This document shows, piece after piece, positions 42,654 to 53,751 of a stretch of 64,000 nucleotides of DNA. The position numbers and the translations under genes were made by a program. Position 1 is the first letter of the stretch. Every line of letters begins with the position of its first letter. Origin of the DNA: Spirodela intermedia (Eukaryota; Streptophyta; Magnoliopsida; Alismatales; Araceae); contig LR746267.1 of assembly GCA_902729315.2 (NCBI GenBank), positions 7,876,424 to 7,940,423 of the forward strand, given 5' to 3'. The notes below the pieces were generated by a model. It was given only the letters and a program-made list of their open reading frames with translations. It did no database searches and was not told where the DNA came from.

Positions 42654-45239
42654 TCATGAATCCTTCACACTCCCCACTATAATATCTAAACTCTGGAACA
42701 CGGGTATTCTACCCTCATCAATTACTCTGGCTAAGTCGGAAGATGTGTGTCTATCTCTGTACAATATCTGCAGTGCGTCTCTCAGAAGTTCATAGTTCTT
42801 ACCCACGGGACTAGAAAACTCAAACTTTTGGACCATCTTATTCAAAACTGTAAGAGCCTCAACTGTGTTTCCATTTGAAGCCAAACCATTGAGCAACACA
42901 ATGTAAACAGAGATGTCAGGCTCGATTTCCTTCTCACACATCTCGTTGAAATATGCCAAAGCAGTATCTTCAATCCCACATTTGCAGAGTCCATGAATGA
43001 GTGCGCTGTATGATATTTTATTTGGAGTGCATCCTTTCTCCTTCATCTTCATCCAATATGCAAGAGCATCATCAGGTCTTCTAGCACTGAGAAGGCCATT
43101 AATTAAAATCGTAAAGGTGACCACTGTGGGCGACCTCGATGCATCATCGACAACATCAGAGAAACACAGCAGCGCAGCATCAATGTTGTCCTCCTTGCAC
43201 CACGCATTCATCATCAAGTTGTAGGTGACAACAGAAGGCACCAATCCCTTTTCTAGCATCTCTTTCAGAATTTCTTGGGCCTCTACCAGTCTGCCAGCAT
43301 TACAGAATCCATTGATTATGATATTATGGGCAACCACATCAGGAAGATACCACTCTATAGACACTTTGCGGAAAATTTCTAGTGCTCTGTCCATATTCCC
43401 AATACTACAGAGCCCATGAATAGCTGCAGAGTATGTAATCATATCAGGCACAAATCCCACTTCAACCATGTCATCCAGAAACTTGCATGCTTCCTCTACT
43501 CTTCCATGCTTACAGAGCTGCTGCACCAGCAGGGTACAGTGCTTTATCCATGGGACATGACCATATTTCCTCATTACCTTTAGAAAATCAGCAGCAGCTT
43601 GTGCTTCCTCTCTCTTGCAGAGGCAGCCAAATATTGAATTGTGAGTAAATTGCGTAGGCTCAACACCAAAGTCTGGCATTTTCCCTAGGAGTTCTAAGCT
43701 CTCATCCAATTTACTAACATTACAAAGCTCATTAATCAGATTATTATACATGAGAAGAGTCCCAGTATAACCACCTGTGGACATATCGTTTATGAGCTGA
43801 AGGGCCATGTCCAGCTTCTCAACCTTGCACAGCCCACAAACCACTATACCAAGAGAATCAGCATTAGGTCGGACCATTTTCTCTAAGCTGAATGGCGCAC
43901 CTACGATTGAATCAGTTTGAACAGCCTCAGTTGAGCTGTTCTGTTCACGTTCTGGGACGTGAGGCCCCATCATCATTCGAACCAGAGAGTGAGCCCCTTC
44001 TACGTCTCCATGGTTAACAAGCCCCTCTAGTACCGCATTGTAAAGAAGAACCAGGCTGTCGGAGTCCATATCTTCTCCATCCACCTCAAGAAGCTGCTGA
44101 GCAGTCATAAAATCCCCACCACCACAGAACGCAGAGACCATCTTCGAAACCAATTGGACATCTGGAAGGATTCTATTTCCCTTCATCTCAAGGTAAAATT
44201 CTAAAGCTTTCCCAAGTTCTCCCCCCTCACAAAGCCTACCAATTAACCCGCTGTAAATCGCCAGATCCCCTCCAAAGCCAGATTCCTTCATCTTCCCAAA
44301 CAAGGCTAGCGCCTTGTACACCTCTCCCTCCGTCAAAAACCCGTGTATCAATATGCAGAAGGTCCTCTCGTTTAGTTTCATCTTCATACTCTCCATTCTC
44401 TCCAGTAGTTCACAAGTCTTGTCGACCTCGCCCCACTTGCAGAATGATACCAAAAGAATAGTGAACACGTATTCATCACCCCACCCTTTTTCAAGAATTT
44501 CGTCGAACATCAGCAAGGCACGCTCAAATTTTCCTGCGTTGCAGTATGCTTTCAGGACTGGTGTCATGGTGTACTTGTCAATACGCATTCCCATGACTAA
44601 CATGTCATTAAGCCTGGATTCCACCATATCCACCCTCCCCGATCTCGCCAAGCTCTCAAGCAAACAGTTATATGTGTATGAATTAGGCAGGCAGCTCATC
44701 TTTTCCGCGTTGTCGACTAGGTAGTTCGCCTCCTCTATTAGGCCTTGATCTCCCAGGCACCTGATCAAGAACCCCAACGCCCCCGGAGTCATGGGGCACC
44801 GCCTCTCCACCACCTCCTTCGCCAGAGACCTCAGCGGGCCGATCCGCCTGGCACGCGAAAGGATGGAGGCCATCGCATTGTACGTGTAGCAGTTGTGGCG
44901 GTACCTCTCCTGCCGCGAAGACCAGAGGAAGAATTCGTGCGCCCTCCGCCATCCCTTCAGATCCTTCAGAACATTCTCCACGGCTTCTGGTGTCAGCCTC
45001 TGCCCGGCGCTCCGCAGCTCGTCGTCGCTCCGAAGGTTCAGTGGCTTGGAAAAAATGTCGAACAGGTCGCGGGCGATCTGTAGGCTGCTGTACAGCGGCA
45101 CAGAGCAGAGTCCCCGCTTCAGCTGGCCATTACGATGGGCGACCAGGTAGGAGAGGAGGCAGCAGAAGAGATGGTAGCGTTGAGAGGAGCCGCTGGTAGG
45201 GGTGAACGAGGCCGTCTTCCTTATGAGCAGCACCGCCAT
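42654..45239 (-). CDS. P-class pentatricopeptide repeat protein, mitochondrial type
   Basis: An intronless 861-residue protein. The first 45 residues are basic and serine-rich without acidic residues (AVLLIRKTASFTPTSGSSQR), like a mitochondrial presequence. From about residue 110 to 820 there are roughly twenty 35-residue PPR units. Typical examples are YTYNCLLESLARSGRVDMVE, TYSAAIHGLCSIGNMDRALE, VTYNLMMNAWCKEDNIDAAL and SYSALIHGLCKCGIEDTALA. No E, E+ or DYW domain follows, so it is P class. Such proteins bind specific organelle RNAs and stabilise them or aid splicing or translation. Repeat layout and N-terminus resemble the At5g08310 type. The RNA target is unknown. Confidence 0.93.
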   Translation of the reverse strand: MAVLLIRKTASFTPTSGSSQRYHLFCCLLSYLVAHRNGQLKRGLCSVPLYSSLQIARDLFDIFSKPLNLRSDDELRSAGQRLTPEAVENVLKDLKGWRRAHEFFLWSSRQERYRHNCYTYNAMASILSRARRIGPLRSLAKEVVERRCPMTPGALGFLIRCLGDQGLIEEANYLVDNAEKMSCLPNSYTYNCLLESLARSGRVDMVESRLNDMLVMGMRIDKYTMTPVLKAYCNAGKFERALLMFDEILEKGWGDEYVFTILLVSFCKWGEVDKTCELLERMESMKMKLNERTFCILIHGFLTEGEVYKALALFGKMKESGFGGDLAIYSGLIGRLCEGGELGKALEFYLEMKGNRILPDVQLVSKMVSAFCGGGDFMTAQQLLEVDGEDMDSDSLVLLYNAVLEGLVNHGDVEGAHSLVRMMMGPHVPEREQNSSTEAVQTDSIVGAPFSLEKMVRPNADSLGIVVCGLCKVEKLDMALQLINDMSTGGYTGTLLMYNNLINELCNVSKLDESLELLGKMPDFGVEPTQFTHNSIFGCLCKREEAQAAADFLKVMRKYGHVPWIKHCTLLVQQLCKHGRVEEACKFLDDMVEVGFVPDMITYSAAIHGLCSIGNMDRALEIFRKVSIEWYLPDVVAHNIIINGFCNAGRLVEAQEILKEMLEKGLVPSVVTYNLMMNAWCKEDNIDAALLCFSDVVDDASRSPTVVTFTILINGLLSARRPDDALAYWMKMKEKGCTPNKISYSALIHGLCKCGIEDTALAYFNEMCEKEIEPDISVYIVLLNGLASNGNTVEALTVLNKMVQKFEFSSPVGKNYELLRDALQILYRDRHTSSDLARVIDEGRIPVFQSLDIIVGSVKDS

Positions 45240-46339
45240 GAATGTATGGCCGAGTCCGGAGAAGACGAGGTTTAAGCGGCATGTAGAAAGGTGGAGGCTG
45301 CTGCGTTTTATGTCTTTTTATTAATTGCCCTGGAAAAACATTTTATTATTTGAAACCATTTTACCGGGGTAAATTTAACCACATAGCCCCAAAAATAAAA
45401 ATATTTATTTTTTTGGCCGGAGGACCCAACATTAAAATAATGCGTTTAAATTTTTTAGAAGCATATCAACGACATAAAAAATGATATCAGAATTTAAGAA
45501 TGATTTAAATCCGGGCCGCCCCGCCGGGCCCATGCCCACCGGCCCATTTTCTTCCCAACTGCAAGCGGGGTGCGATTGGCACGTGTGAGGCGAACGTGGA
45601 CTCCGCCCGAAACCACGCTCCACGTGGCAGGGGGTGTTGAGTATCCGAATTCATTTAATTATACCTATAATTTCATTCGGTTTTTTTTCCACGGGAGAGA
45701 AGGTTCCCGTGGGTTCAAAGCTTACGGTCAGTCTTCTGGAAGGTTCTGGGGTGGGCGCCAAGTGGGTATCAGTCGCCGTACGCGTGTGGAAACCCTCCCG
45801 TCTTTCATTAATTGTCATATTATCATAAATTTACGTAAATTGTCATGTTACCCCTCATCTACATAACCAGTCGAAGAACATTTCAGGCGCGTCCTCCTTA
45901 AGGTCATTAAATTGAAAATATTAAAATATGGTGGCATTATTTAGCATCCGTGAACATCATATTTTTCGCCTTATTATTCTATTTTTATAAATATTCATAT
46001 TGTCAGGGTTGTCAGGGTAAGAAAAGTGGCCCCAGAAGTATTAATGGGCCGGGCTATTTGGGTCCATAAGTAGAATACGTTGGGCCCGGCGCCCAAAAAA
46101 AGTTCTGCCCATGGTTTATAACGTTCAAAGTTTGGCAATTTTAGACGAAAATGTTTTTAACAAATTATTAAATATGATGTAAATTAAAAAAACAAAAAAA
46201 AAACTTTAAAATAAATTTAATTTATTTTTTTGGGTATTGGCGTAGTTAATAAAAAATAAAAATATGAGGAGGGGGGTTGGGGGGATTGAGCCTGTGTATT
46301 CTAGGAAAGGGAGGTTAAAGAAAGGAAGGGGAGGAAAAT
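45240..46339. promoter_or_regulatory. Divergent promoter region of the PPR and vasculin-like genes
   Basis: Mostly AT-rich, with a GC-richer patch that carries two perfect G-boxes (CACGTG at 45580 and 45621). No gene is seen. Confidence 0.4.
45580..45626. promoter_or_regulatory. Pair of G-boxes
   Basis: CACGTG at 45580-45585 and again at 45621-45626, about 340-390 bases upstream of the PPR start codon. G-boxes bind bZIP and bHLH factors. Which neighbour they serve is unknown. Confidence 0.45.
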
Positions 46340-46347
46340 TATAAAAG
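46340..46347 (+). promoter_or_regulatory. TATA box of the vasculin-like gene
   Basis: TATAAAAG, with a second TATATAAG 14 bases downstream. The ATG is 1,270 bases further on. A strong GTAAGT donor at 46587 suggests an intron in the 5' leader; the matching acceptor is not certain (a TTTAGCTTATAG at 47565 is one option). Confidence 0.5.
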
Positions 46348-47609
46348 GCTGTGTATATAAGGGAGGAAGGAAATGGCAGCAAGGGCTTCTCCCTCCTTCC
46401 TCCTGTACCGCAGCCCGACCCCACGCCGGCCCTCTTCGCAGGCATCAACGACGCCCGACCATCCCGCTCCGCTGAGATTCTAAGTCGAGTTTCTTGCGGA
46501 GGAGCAGAAGAGGAATTGCGAGAAATATAGGAAGTTCTGACGAGGGAAGGCGAGAGAACCCCCGAGTCCCTCTGCTCTCGCAGTGTGTAAGTGTCCCTCC
46601 ATCGCCGCCCCCTTGTCGCTTGCGCTTTCGCTGCCGCCGCCGCCGCCGCGCCATTGGGGCCCCTTGCCCGACTGCTGCGGACAGCACTTCCCTTCCCTGC
46701 TTGGGGGAACGCGAGGAGGCGCCTTGGAGGAGGACATAGAGGAGCAGAACGAGTAGGCGTCTGCGGAGAGGTTGGGACACGAGAAGGGGCAGGAACCGGT
46801 GCCGGCTCTTGCTGCGTAATGTTGGCTCCCTCATTTTCTCTCCCTTGATCCTCTCCTTTCCGCTGTCTTCTTGGTATTCTAAGTGAGCGAACAATACGAC
46901 AGGAGTAGCGAGGAGCACAATTTATCCGGAGAATGAGGGCCTTCTTTAGGGTGGGAAGCTGCTTACCCTCTCCTCTACCCGTTACCTTCACATTTGAGTC
47001 ACGATTTTGGGGTCTCTGATAACAGGAAAGATCTACCTACGTTTGATATTCTTCCCATTTATCCCTTTCTTTGCCAATCCGTCTTGTGCCTTGCTTTACC
47101 ACGGGGAATCCCTCTTTCTTCCTGGCCATCACTGTGGTCTTAGATTTCTCCATCCCCGCCTGAACCGGTTATCGGTTGATAAATTCCTTTAGAGGGTCTC
47201 TTCCCTCTTATATTTCTCAATCATGCCGATGCTCAGTTTTCGAATGTATACTAGTAGATGGTGTTCTGCGGGGCTTCACCTGAACATGGGGTCTTAGGTG
47301 TTCCATTGCCTTCCGTCGTCGGTCGTAAATATCTGGCAGATGCATCTTTTTTGGAGTTCTATGTAGGATTCTACACGTCGAGGCTTCTTCCTAGGCGGGC
47401 TCCTTTTTGGATCGGTGAACTCTTGGTTTCCTCGCCTGTTTCGAGAAGGCGAAAAGAGGAAGAGTGGCGAGAGGTTTGAGGCTCCGTGGCATTATGCATT
47501 GTGGCGTTTTGGCTCTTTTTATTTACCTGAGGTCAAAGAGCTTCTGGGGAGGGTTTAGCTTATAGGCTCACTCGGAAAGAAGTTTCCCTCCTGATAATGC
47601 TGCTTAATT

Positions 47610-50600
47610 ATGATGGAAAGAACTGACAAACAGCCGATTTTTTCCGCCCAAAGGAACAAAATCGAGCCAACATTTGTTCCGGAGTGGTTAAAGTCAACAA
47701 GCAGTAGCTCGAATCAAATCTCTGGATCATCCTTTCATTCAGGTATCGTCCTTTTCTCTATGCATTCATTCTCTTTGATATCTGTCTTTCACCACCAGAC
47801 ATTCTTATATTTTGGTGGTTCGTTTATTTCCCTCACATTTTCTCTGGTTTAGATGATCGTGCTATAGGGATTTTATCAAGGAACAGGCCATCAGTGAATG
47901 GATGCGAGCATGATAGTCCGCGCTCTTCAGTCACTGCAGAAAGAAACCTGTTATCCCACCACAGAAGTTCAAGCACGAATGGTTCTCCGTATAATGACAG
48001 AGAGAGGCCCACTCATCCAAGGCCGTACAGTAGTTTTGGTAGAAGCAACCGAGATAGGGACCGAGACAAAGATGCAGAATTTGTTGACAAACAGAAGTTG
48101 TGTCACTTGGAAAATGGATGCAATGGCTTTCCTGACCTCTCGTTAGCAAGCAGGTCTGAGAAAGATGCATTAAAAAGGTCACAGACCATGATATCAGGAA
48201 GGTATAATGACTCTTGGAATAAAGCAATGGGGAATGGCACAGCCTATGCTCGTTCTAGCGCGAGTATTGTGAACAACATCAGCAAAGCATCGTTTGAGAG
48301 AGATTTTCCTTCTCTTGGGACTGAGGAGAAACAAGGATCTCTTGAGATTGGCAGGGTCTCCTCTCCTAGCTTAAGCAGTGCAGTTCAGAACCTCCCCTTG
48401 GGATCAGCACTCATTGGAGGTGATGGTTGGACCTCAGCGTTGGCTGAAGTACCTGTCATTGTTGGATGTAATGGACCACAACTGACATCTATGCAGCAAG
48501 CTACTCCCACCAGTGCCAGTTCAACCACTCTAAGTACCACGAGTGGCTTAAACATGGCTGAGGCATTGGTACAAGCTCCACCACAAACTCGCACTATCCC
48601 AAAGGTTTTTTTTTTTAGTGATGTTGTCATGTTTTTTATATTTCTTGGGCTGAGGCATTAGGTTGACATTTCCCTAATGCTTATTATTTCTAAGCGATCT
48701 TGGTATTTTGTGGCAGTTATCTGTTGACACGCAGCGACTGGAAGAATTTGCCATAAAGCAGTCCCGGCAATTAGTTCCTGTTACACCATCAACATCTAAA
48801 GCTTCAGTAAGCAAGAAATACCCCTGCACACGACAACTGAAGCTTGACTGGTTTTCTTATTTGTGATCCGCTATCATAATCAGTCATTTAACTTATATAA
48901 CATTTATGAATCGATAATGTATGCATTTTTTAGCATTGTAATTTTTTTATATTATTGTTTTCTATGTGATCTGAATCTGATGAGAAAATGAGATTACTCC
49001 ACTTGGATTGTTGAGAGGATTTTTTATGTATCTCATCACCTATCCGAAATAGAAGGCACTATGTTAAATTTCTTTCGGAAATAAGATTTTTTCAGTCGGA
49101 TAGTAATTGAGTGACCTTCTTTGGTCCAAACCAATGAATTGATTAGATATGATGCAAAAAAATTGTTCTTTTATCGTATATCAGATATTTACCTATGAAA
49201 AATCCTCATTGGCGTTTAAATGTGTAATATTTGTTGGATGAAATTATTTCAGTATTATAGTTTTAACTTATAAACATAAATGTTTTTACACTATGTTTCT
49301 CATTGTAAGATAATCTGAAAGAGTTTACGTTGAGTCTTTTACAGAAAGATCCCCTGATTTCGTTTTTTTATCCTTTTTGTACTTTGATGATGATAATTGA
49401 TCTATTTGAAGCAAAGTTCTAAAGAATATTTTTTAAGCCGTGGCTTTTTATGTTTCTATATACGTGTGATCTTCAGGAATGTTTTTTACTTTCAAATTCA
49501 TTTTATTCTGTTTTCCTATTATGTGTGAGATTGTCTTCTATCTGAAAATCCAATGTATTGCAAGAACACTGTGTACAGAGTTGTTAAATCGTGACCCTCA
49601 ACAAAATCCCCATCGTTCTGTTTCTGGAGTTTTATCGGGTGAGCTGGCTTACCGTGTTTTATTAGTTCAGGGCAAGGTGATATACCACTCTAATTTAAGA
49701 TGAAATAATCACAGGTACAAGTCAGGTCTGGTTTTTTTGTTCTAACCGGTGATTAGTTTTCGTTCCCTATTTGAACTGATAAAACACTATCTTCTGCGTT
49801 TTTTTTTTTTACGGGGATATGGGTACAGATACCGACATAATCATAACTTCCCTGGATTCTTTACTTGCTTTAGCTTGTCTACGAAGTTAGCCGTTAAAAT
49901 GCGTTTGCAGTGATGGTAACTTTTGAATGAACTCATTTCGTAATGAATCTTGTTTTATGTATAATTTTTTTCCCAATAAGCAGGTCAAAAAATATTCGAG
50001 ATTGCAACTCATGCTGTGTAAAACGAAAGTATTCCCAGAGCTTGGGAGAAATTCTTTGAAATAGGCACCGTTTTCAGTTCCCATTGTTACAGAAGTTCCA
50101 TGCTTGCTAATATTGGATTTTGAACTACTGTGAAATGATTAATCTTTTATCAATGCTAAAACTCCATCTTTAGGTGATGTCATGTGGAGACGAGATCCCC
50201 TAGAACAACGTCTTTTCTTATGAATCCATGTGAACAAAATTTTAATAGCTTTCGATTCAAAATGAATTGTTATTAGTCCAACTAGTTTTTATTACTCTCC
50301 ATTAGCTTCTATGGTGCAAAGCTCTGTTTTGGTCATTTCTGATTACCCTTCTATGTGCCTTGACCAATCAAAACAGGATTTTTAAGTGTTTCTTGAGAAA
50401 GAGATGCATCTTTCTTTTATAATCCATTATGGGGGAGATATTCAGACGGGAATCCATTGTATGCGAAAAATAAGAAAAAAGGGCCAGATCATTGAATCGT
50501 GGGCTTCCCAGTTATTTTTCTCTAGGAAATAGTTTTTCAGAGTCCATTACACATGATCGAGGTTCGATTTGTGTCATTTCAAGAACAATTTTTCTAATCG

Positions 50601-52436
50601 ATACCCTCTCTTTTCTCAAATCTTGCTCAAAATGTTGCCTCGTGCGGTAAAAATTGTCACTCTGTAAGGTCTGCATATGACTGTCGTCTCACATGGAAAA
50701 TTGTAAGGACGGGCTCATAAGTCTCCTCTCTTTTACCTACAGGTGTTGACCTGTCTATGCATTGTGGTTTAAATGCCTAATGCACTTCAAGACACTGGAG
50801 ATTCATATGATTTTGTTTTTAGTGTTCAGTACTTTTTTTTCTTTTCATTTTTGTGTTCTACAGCGATTAGAAAATGGGAATGCCTGGGAAGAAACCATTG
50901 CCTTATTACCTCACAAGTATTTCCTGAACATTTGATAAACTTCCTTAGGTGGGAACATTTTATCATCACGGTTTTTGTATGATTTTTTAGTTTTAGAAGA
51001 CATTCTCTGCGTGTTGGCTCCTTTAATCTTTTGATATTTTTGGATCTAAAAATCTACGAGTTTCTAGTTCCATGTTCTTGGTTAGTATTGATGCAGAATT
51101 TGGCATCCAACTTGGATGGCCCATACAGAACATTAGATGAAAACTTTTAAGATGATTCCCACTTTTTTTTCATACCATAACTAGGCACCTTGAATCCGTC
51201 CTTGATCAGTAAGGAAACATCAAAGAAGGTTTTGACGATACCACCCCGTGAGACAATTAAGTGATTGCTTTTTGTCTCCTATTTTCTTGCCTACGCAGCT
51301 GTTTTGTTGATGCTTCCTGCATTCAACGACTCATTCAAGGTCGTTTTTGCCCACTTCGATCTGGATACTTTTTACACAATCAACTAAAGAAAATCAATGT
51401 TTGTTTTTAGCCAACTATTCTGTGCTCGCCTTAAAATGGGAAATTGTTCTCACATACGGGTACTTCTTTCAGGTTCTCAGCTCATCAGAGAAACTGAAGC
51501 CTAAAGTCTCTAGAAGTGGCGACTTTGGGACGCTCTCAAAGGCTGGGCAGCAGTCATCGCTGCAGCTCGTCGGTCATAATCTGCGTGCTTCTAGCCGGCC
51601 TGACATCTCCAAACCATCCCATGTTGGGAATTTCCATGTCCTGAACCGCGAGAGGAATGGCATTTCACCGACTGCGAGAGATGGCCAGAGCCCGATGAAT
51701 ACCTCAAGAGTCAATCCAGCTGCAGTCGCTGCCACAACAGCCTTCTCCTTGAAGCGCTCCAACAGCCCACTGCTGAAAACAGACGGCAGGGGAACTGGCT
51801 TACCCGTGACGACGTTCATCGAGAAAAGGCCGCCCATCACCCAGCAGAACAGGAGCGAGTTCTTCAACTCTCTCAGGAAGAAGACATCAGCGGGGAGCTC
51901 GTCTTCTACCACGGAGCAGAGCTCATCTCAGTCACCTGCTTTGCAGAAACCAGATGGGCAGGAGATTGTTGAACTTTCCTCCATGGACGGTGAATCCAAG
52001 GGTGCTTCTGCATCAGATTCTCGCCTAGAGTTATTAACAGGTAACAGAAGCAGCTCTCACGGGACCACCCCCGATCCCTGTGAGGACTCCCAGAGTTCCT
52101 CGCCTTCCAATGGAGAAAAGGGCTCGTGTCTAGATCCGGAGGAAGAAGAGAGACTTCTACGATTGTTTGGATGGAAGGAGAACACGGGAGAAGAAGAGGA
52201 AGCATTGACAGCAGAGGAAATCGATGCCTTCATCGAGGAGGTTACCTTACCCGGCATCCTTTTGTAGTATTTTTTATGTCTATATCTCAATTAATATGTT
52301 AAACGGGTTCTGATCACATTTCGTGTTCTTGCAGTATCAGAAGCTACGACCGTCTTCCAAGTTCACCCGCCGCAACCTGCATCTTCCAGAGGAATCTAGC
52401 GATGGAAATTCCGGTCTAAGTTCAAAATCATCCTAG
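47610..52436 (+). CDS. Vasculin (GPBP1)-like putative transcription regulator
   Basis: Five exons (47610-47742, 47853-48604, 48717-48806, 51473-52240, 52335-52436) join in phase to 614 residues. The protein is serine-rich and mostly disordered. Three short segments fit animal vasculin in order: FVPEWLK near the N-terminus, FERDFPSLGTEE in the middle, and a C-terminal block LDPEEEERLLRLFGWKEN followed by LTAEEIDAFIEEYQKLR, matching the vasculin ending (acidic, RLL..GW, LT.EE...F). An Arg/Asp run (NRDRDRDKD) lies between. Vasculin/GPBP1 is a GC-box binding transcription factor in animals. DNA binding by the plant protein is inference. The 2.67-kb intron before the fourth coding exon could hide a further exon. 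The exon 4 donor (GAG|GTTACC) is weak but phase-correct. Confidence 0.65.
48807..51472 (+). other. Large intron of the vasculin-like gene
   Basis: A 2.67-kb AT-rich intron. Short frames (for example 49479-49703 and 50773-50982) show no family resemblance. I see no RNA gene or recognisable element. Confidence 0.4.
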
Positions 52437-53009
52437 GCAGAGGGATTCTGTGGGCAACTCTTTGCAGGCAGGGTTGAGAAAGCTCTCGGTGTTCTGGCAG
52501 AGAGACCCTTTTTTTGTCGCCGTTTATGGCACCACACATGAAAGTAATGATCAGAAGGCTGATGCCAAAAGTGGAGGCTTCTTCTTCCTCTCCACCCGAA
52601 AAATAAGTGGTCACTTTGCATCAGTTAGATCGATGAGTGATGGGCGGGCTTCCTTCTGATCAAGCTGTTTTTTGATCGGCTGATGGAGTGAGGTGCGGTT
52701 AGATAGGGTTAATTGTTAGAGGAGAATTGCACAGTATGGGGATATCAGGAACACCCCACCTCCCCCACCAATCTTCTCCTTTTTGGGTTTGTCTTTCCTA
52801 CTTCCCATTGTCTCCTCTCTTCTGCTCAATTCAGAGAAATATCAGCGTGTTCTTGGCCATTAAAGCGAAAATCATACCCGGTGTCCGAGGATTCTCTGAT
52901 ATCATATCTTTTTGTATAATATTGTCCCATAACCCAAAGTGAGGCCCTCCCATCTGTTTCTCATACAAAGAACTCAAGTCTGCTTAAAGATTCGTTATTT
53001 ACCGGGATT

Positions 53010-53051
<42 letters not shown>

Positions 53052-53751
53052 ATATTTAGTTAGTGGTATTAGTTATTGAAATAATGAATTCGAACAAGGG
53101 CAATGAAATTAAGCTTAAATGTGACGACGTATTCTTCACGCTGGACCCAGTCGATGTAAGCCGTCAATACAACCCGTTCCATACGACATCCGGAGGAGAG
53201 AGAGAGACATGTAACCTCGTGTGGTGACTGAACACGGCACTCTGTTTCTCCAAAACAGAGTCGTGTCGACAATGCTTCTCACAGTAAACGATAAGCACGC
53301 TGCTTCTCCACAAGAAAAAAATAATGAGCAAAAATAGTCTCCTGCATTAAACCATAAAACATAAACGACTATTACCCCTCTAGTAGCTTGGAACCTTCAA
53401 AGAAAAAAAATATATATTTTACATTCTCTTGCCAAAACCCAGTCCTGAGCATAATCTAAATATGTGAGAACACATATGTATATATATAAATATATATACA
53501 TATGCTGGTGCGTATACTCTACTCCTTCCTGCCACAGAACCCTTAACCCAGAGTCATACCACAGAACACAGAACAGAACGAACGGTAGCATTCAGCACAT
53601 TTTTTCAGAAGAGAGAGAATCTTAGTCAATAAATAAGCTTTATCTCTCATCAGGGCAAGGAACAAGATTAAAAGCAGGTGGTCTGTAGGCACCGCCAGCA
53701 AGATCAGCCCACACAATTTCCAGGGGATATTATGAGCCGCTGAAGCTGCAT
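52437..53751. other. Convergent 3' spacer between the vasculin-like and NDC80 genes
   Basis: It holds both 3' untranslated regions and an (AT)n(AG)n microsatellite at 53011-53050. No gene is supported. Confidence 0.4.
53011..53050. repeat. Compound (AT)n(AG)n microsatellite
   Basis: About 17 bases of AT followed by about 23 bases of AG. Confidence 0.9.

Noticed and set aside
46206-46991. A 261-codon minus-strand frame over the vasculin-like leader
   Set aside because: No family resemblance, low-complexity content, and it overlaps a TATA box and leader of the plus-strand gene.
50540-50585. tRNA-like GAGGTTCGATTTGTGTC segment
   Set aside because: Only a T-loop-like string is present; no acceptor or anticodon stem pairs with it.
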